The notes under the pieces: model-generated
What the model was told of the DNA's origin: nothing
The model's input: only the letters and a program-made list of their open reading frames with translations
The model's database searches: none
Shown here: one piece after another, positions 50,719 through 53,893 of the stretch
How the letters are laid out: every line of letters starts with the position of its first letter
How positions within the stretch are numbered: position 1 is the stretch's first letter
Position numbers and translations under genes: made by a program
Source of the DNA: Planctomycetaceae bacterium
Lineage (GTDB): Bacteria; Planctomycetota; Planctomycetia; Pirellulales; UBA1268
Direction: 5' to 3'
Assembly: GCA_005789975.1 (NCBI GenBank)
Contig: SXWC01000170.1
Span: forward strand, 1 to 53,893
DNA: 53,893 nt

Positions 50719-50805
50719 CCGGCCGTGGACCATGTCTGCCTGAGCAGGATGCGGAGATCACCGACCGGGGAAACCCCCGGCGTTTCCCGCGGGGAACTGC
50801 CGCCG
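50716..50805 (+). repeat. family A three-hairpin repeat, copy 6 (truncated)
   Basis: TAGCCGGCCGTGGACC, with TAG as the stop of the oxidoreductase, then CTGCCTGAGCAGG, then GGGGAAACCCCCGGCGTTTCCC. In hairpin 2 the T-A pair of other copies is G-C here, a compensatory pair of changes that keeps the stem. Hairpin 3 is absent. Confidence 0.7.
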
Positions 50806-50828
50806 GTCGGCTCGGCGGCTGCCGGGCC

Positions 50829-51005
50829 CGGAACGGATTTTTCCCAAGACAGCCCGAGGTGACGCGAATCAAAAAGGCCATGCCCGGAGGAGGTCCCGCG
50901 GCAGCATCCGTGCTGTTGTGGGCCGTTCCTTGGTAATCGAATTTCCTGAGCGGATGGAACCGACAGGGAAAAACCGTTTCCTCCCACCCGGGCATGGCCG
51001 AAAAA
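50829..51005 (+). repeat. inverted-repeat element, family C
   Basis: Two pairs of arms: GGCCATGCCCGG (50876-50887) with its exact complement (50988-50999), and GGAACGGATTTTTCCC (50830-50845) with 50966-50981. They cross (left 1, left 2, right 1, right 2). The stretch near 50860, GTGACGCGAATCAAAAA, resembles the left flank of family B copy b. This and copy 6 of family A fill the gap 50719-51020. Confidence 0.5.
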
Positions 51006-51020
51006 TCGTCGTGTGATTCG

Positions 51021-51506
51021 TCAGGCGGTCAGTTCGTCGATGCGGCGACGGAAGCCGGGCATCTCGCTGGTCACGAAGCTGTTCCATGCGGCTGGCTGCC
51101 ACAGTTCCACGCAGACGGCGGCCCCGACCACCAGCAGGCCGCCACCCGGTTCCACGCCGAGGAACTCGCGAAACCCTTCGGGCACCACCAGTCGTGACCG
51201 GCCCGCCAGCGACACTGTCTGCTGCCGCGTCGAAAGCAGCCGGCCGAGTTCCTGCAGTTGTCCCACCCGTTGGGTCAAGAGCCCCGCTTCCATCTTGCTG
51301 CGGACCACGTCCACCGCCGCATCCATGCGGGGCTTCCAAAGGGCCGCCGACCAGAGCGACAGGCAACCGGCCCGTTCCTTGGCCAGGACGAGTTTCGGAC
51401 CGGACGCGAGAAGCGGGTCGAGAAGTTCCGACGGAAGCGCGAGGCGAAAACGCTCGTCGAGCGTCCGCACAAACTCGCCAATCAGCAGGTCGGCCGCAGC
51501 GGCCAT
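51021..51506 (-). CDS. mraZ: MraZ-like transcriptional regulator
   Basis: 161 residues. Two SpoVT-AbrB halves: GEFVRTLDERFRLALPSEL and GRSRLVVPEGFREFLGV. MraZ represses the dcw cell-division and wall cluster and its own gene, and usually opens that cluster with rsmH (mraW) behind it. Here no cluster follows: downstream lies repeat C. So this is a stand-alone regulator, maybe acting on division or wall genes elsewhere. The start is ATG 51506; GTG 51518 is an alternative. Confidence 0.82.
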   Translation of the reverse strand: MAAAADLLIGEFVRTLDERFRLALPSELLDPLLASGPKLVLAKERAGCLSLWSAALWKPRMDAAVDVVRSKMEAGLLTQRVGQLQELGRLLSTRQQTVSLAGRSRLVVPEGFREFLGVEPGGGLLVVGAAVCVELWQPAAWNSFVTSEMPGFRRRIDELTA

Positions 51507-51580
51507 GGTGTTCCGCACTGCTCAAGCGCCCGCCTCCGCGGGAAGTCACCCGCCGGCCATCCTGTTGGCCAGCACAATAA

Positions 51581-51642
51581 AAAGGGCTCAAAACCCACGA
51601 GAAGTGACATTTTCACATCTCTAAAGGGCTTCAAACCCACGG
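51581..51642 (-). promoter_or_regulatory. pair of direct repeats upstream of mraZ
   Basis: AAAGGGCTCAAAACCCACGA (51581-51600) and AAAGGGCTTCAAACCCACGG (51623-51642), 42 bp apart, about four helical turns. On the mraZ strand each starts with GTGGGTTT, and known MraZ boxes contain GTGGG or TGGG repeats. Between them is GTGA-cattt-TCAC. Likely the operator for MraZ itself. Confidence 0.5.
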
Positions 51643-51778
51643 GCCGCAGTTTACCGGCTCCTGCAAAGCCTGCAACCATCCCGTCGGTCGGCTGGGTTTT
51701 CCGCGAAAAACAGCCCTTTTCGAGCCGTCGGAAACCGGGCGGTCGGGCGGGGAAGAGGAGCGAACGGCTCCGAGCGGC

Positions 51779-52051
51779 TCAGTGGTTGCAGCAGGGGCCG
51801 CCGCAGTTGCCGCCGCAGCCGTCGGCACCGATTTCCTTCTTGTAGGCCTTTTGGGCCGCCGCTTCCTTCGAGAGTTTGAACTCGGGTCCGGCCGGGAAGT
51901 ATTGGATGTCGTCTTGGAGGTAGTAGGCGCTCGGCAGCGTCTGGCCGCCGACGTCCACCTGGCAGCCGGTGACCGCCAGGCCGGAAAGGGCGGCGAGTGC
52001 CAACAGGATCCGCGGAGCGGCGGCGGGCAGCGTGGCGAGCGACGTTTGCAT
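51779..52051 (-). CDS. small lipoprotein with Cys-rich end
   Basis: 90 residues. A signal helix ends in the lipobox LAVTGC, so the mature protein is lipid-anchored at its first cysteine. The mature part has YYLQDDIQYFPAGPEFKLSK and a Cys/Gly-rich tail (GCGGNCGGPCCNH). I know this layout (DDIQYFPAGPEF and a Cys-rich end) only as a lineage-level hypothetical of planctomycetes. The tail could bind metal; no function can be given. Confidence 0.72.
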   Translation of the reverse strand: MQTSLATLPAAAPRILLALAALSGLAVTGCQVDVGGQTLPSAYYLQDDIQYFPAGPEFKLSKEAAAQKAYKKEIGADGCGGNCGGPCCNH

Positions 52052-52254
52052 GGCGTTGGTCCGTCCGGGTCTGGAGTGGGGCTGCCCTCTTCCGATGCCA
52101 CTTCTTATCGGCCGTCACGACCCGCAAACTTTGAACGACCGTCACGACCACACCCGGAGCCCGCCCAGACTGCCGGCCCCTTTACCGCAACTTCCCAGAC
52201 CACCACGGGTATTCACCGGGCGGAAAAAAGCCCGGCGGGGTGTACAACGGGTGC

Positions 52255-53893
52255 ATGAGACACGCCTTTTGGGCCGCTCTCGTCGCGATCCTTCCGGCCG
52301 CTCTCGCCCCGGGGCAGGTGGTGCTGCCGCCCGACATGGGAGTTCCCGGCAGCGCGGAGACAGTGCCCTCCCCCAGCCATGACCTCGCCCTGCAGGCGCT
52401 CGCGGTGGGCGACTACGCCGCCGCGCTCGACCTCGCCGGCAACGACTACCAGGGCGGCGTGAAGGTCGGCGGGCAGCGGTGGATCGATGCGATCGCATCG
52501 GCGGCGATCCTCGGCGAGTGCTTCTACGAGTCGGGCAGCCTCGGCGACGCCGTCTCGCGTTACGAGGAGTCGATGCTCGTGTTCGCCGCGTATCCCGACT
52601 GGCTTCTCTCGGTGCAGTTTCCGCCGCAGCCACTGCGACCACTGGCGACACCGCGGGTGGCCACCTGGGGCCGGAGCGAGCGGAACGCCAGACCCGCCGC
52701 CATCCCCCCGACGATGCCCTTGCGGCAGCGGGGTGCCGACGCGCAGGACGTGCTGCAGCGGGGAGGTGTGCTCACCGCCGCCTACGATCGGATCATCCGA
52801 CCTGGCGAGCTCATGCGGCCACTCGTCATCGCGATCTACCGCCACGGTTCGCTGCTGGGCGAGATGGCGCGGGAAAGCCCCCCCCTCGACGCCGCCACCA
52901 AGCTCCTCATGCGGCGGCCCGCCCCGCCGAACCACTGGTCGCAGGCCTGGATCGACGTGGCCCTCGGTGCGGCCTACTGGGCCCAGGGCAAACAGGACCT
53001 CGCCGGCCCGCTGCTGACCCGCGGCCTGCTGGTGGGCAACCAGTTCGATCACCCGCTCACCTCGTGGGGGCTGATCATCCTCGGCCGGATCGCGCTCGAC
53101 GCCGACCAACCGCAGCGGGCCGCAAAACTCTTCGAGGAGGCCACCTACACCGCCGCCGATTTCGGCGACGCGCGTGCGCTCGAAGAAGCCTTTCAATGGG
53201 CGTTCACCGCCCATCGCATGGCCGGCGTGCGCGGCGTGCCCGCCTCGATCCGCAACGGCTGCGACTGGGCCCGCGGCAATCTGCCGGTGCTTCGGGCGCG
53301 GCTCTTGGCCGTCGAGGCGGAGTGCCTCGCGACTTCGGGCAATGCCCGCGGGGCCGCGGCCGCCCTCAAGGATATCGACGGCCGGCTCCTGCGGGGCGAC
53401 GCCGGCCAGGGCACGCTGGGCGTGCAGGCCGCCTACGCCGCGGCGCTGCTCGACTATGCCGGGGGCGACGTGGCGGCCGGCGACGGCCACCTCGATCGTG
53501 GACTCTCGATCGCCCGCACCCGCACCCCGCGGCTCTTCCAGACGGCCCGGCTCGTCGAACTCTTCCTCGGCGGCTCGACCGTCATCTCCGAGCGGCAGGC
53601 CGACACGCTCTTTGAAAAGCTGCTCGCCGACCCGTCGCCCAGGGACTTCGCCGCCGACGCGATCGGATCGCTGGCGACGATGTCCGCCCCCCGCGACAAC
53701 GCCTTTGAAACCTGGGTCGCGGTCGCGGGTCGGCGCGGCGAGGAACGGGCGATCGAGGCGGCCGAGGCGACGATGCGGCACCGCTGGCTGGCGGCGCAGC
53801 CGTTGGGTGGTCGGCGCACGGCGATCGAGCGGCTGCTCTCCGCCGACCCGCGGGGCCTCGCCCCCGCCGACGCGGCCGGTCGCGCCGCGGTCG
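52255..53893 (+). CDS. exported helical-repeat protein (3' end outside the window)
   Basis: The frame is open from ATG 52255 to the last base (at least 546 residues). It starts with a signal peptide (MRHAFWAALVAILPAALAPG). TPR-like helical pairs follow, for example ALAVGDYAAALDLAGNDYQG, GECFYESGSLGDAVSRYEES and ALDADQPQRAAKLFEEATYT. Planctomycetes have many such exported TPR proteins; a scaffold role is likely, with details unknown. TACAAC lies 6 nt before the ATG, again suggesting a leaderless message. Confidence 0.75.
   Translation, partial: MRHAFWAALVAILPAALAPGQVVLPPDMGVPGSAETVPSPSHDLALQALAVGDYAAALDLAGNDYQGGVKVGGQRWIDAIASAAILGECFYESGSLGDAVSRYEESMLVFAAYPDWLLSVQFPPQPLRPLATPRVATWGRSERNARPAAIPPTMPLRQRGADAQDVLQRGGVLTAAYDRIIRPGELMRPLVIAIYRHGSLLGEMARESPPLDAATKLLMRRPAPPNHWSQAWIDVALGAAYWAQGKQDLAGPLLTRGLLVGNQFDHPLTSWGLIILGRIALDADQPQRAAKLFEEATYTAADFGDARALEEAFQWAFTAHRMAGVRGVPASIRNGCDWARGNLPVLRARLLAVEAECLATSGNARGAAAALKDIDGRLLRGDAGQGTLGVQAAYAAALLDYAGGDVAAGDGHLDRGLSIARTRTPRLFQTARLVELFLGGSTVISERQADTLFEKLLADPSPRDFAADAIGSLATMSAPRDNAFETWVAVAGRRGEERAIEAAEATMRHRWLAAQPLGGRRTAIERLLSADPRGLAPADAAGRAAV

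Noticed and set aside
51021..51506. Start of a dcw cell-division cluster after mraZ
   Set aside because: The sequence after the mraZ stop is repeat material, followed by an oxidoreductase gene on the other strand.
52213..53781. 522-codon minus-strand frame at the right end
   Set aside because: The plus-strand frame from 52255 has a signal peptide and helical repeats and runs through the window edge without a stop. The minus frame has no motif.

Overview
ORGANISM. The window is about 70% GC with short intergenic gaps and genes on both strands. A DUF1559 protein with a pilin-like N-terminus, several Gfo/Idh/MocA oxidoreductases (one with a Tat signal), a fused ATP-grasp/alpha-E protein, a small secreted lipoprotein and many lineage-only secreted hypotheticals all point to a planctomycete, probably Pirellulales. 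This is an inference from gene content. The window is chromosomal: it holds housekeeping genes (rpsA, der, cca, scpB, def, fmt, miaB, glnE, pgpA, mraZ) and two tRNAs. I see no phage, transposase, CRISPR array or plasmid gene. LAYOUT. 1-5.2 kb: the 3' part of rpsA, bcp, a short MnmE-like GTPase, a secreted hypothetical and der. 5.2-12.8 kb (mostly minus): ATP-grasp/alpha-E fusion, mtnA, ald, a Tat-exported oxidoreductase and a DUF1559 protein. 12.9-17.4 kb: tRNA nucleotidyltransferase, scpB, an orphan DNA methyltransferase and an M20 peptidase. 17.3-21.2 kb: a four-gene ABC-2 operon (ATPase, permease, ATPase, permease) in which both ATPases lack the P-loop lysine. 21.2-30.7 kb: a DUF2147 protein, a glycosyltransferase-like protein, pgpA, def-fmt, miaB and glnE, with dispersed repeats between them. 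30.8-34.1 kb (minus): a light-energy locus with a proton-pump-type rhodopsin, a Brp/Blh retinal-forming enzyme and two VTT/DedA-type membrane proteins. 34.2-39.2 kb: transglutaminase, class IV aminotransferase, tRNA-Ala(GGC), an FHA protein, tRNA-Arg(TCG) and a thioredoxin-like protein. 39.3-39.6 kb: a candidate non-coding RNA with its own promoter and terminator. 39.7-43.7 kb: a small membrane protein, a ThDP decarboxylase, a CinA-NMNAT fusion and a secreted hypothetical. 43.8-47.2 kb: a sugar-type operon (oxidoreductase, isomerase, MFS transporter). 47.4-53.9 kb: a YpfJ-type metalloprotease, a cation efflux protein, an oxidoreductase, a solitary mraZ, a Cys-rich lipoprotein and the start of a large exported protein that runs off the window. 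HOW IT WORKS TOGETHER. The rhodopsin and Blh genes give a retinal-based pump, provided beta-carotene is made elsewhere. def and fmt form the usual formyl-methionine pair, and ald, mtnA and the Tat oxidoreductase are coupled. Many gaps hold members of at least two dispersed, hairpin-rich repeat families. Family A has six copies and three stem-loops. Family B is a 132-134 bp element with 18-bp terminal inverted repeats. The first bases of these repeats often supply the TAG stop codon of the gene before them. With the DTK rhodopsin, the lysine-less ABC pair and the candidate ncRNA, these repeats are the least explained parts of the window.
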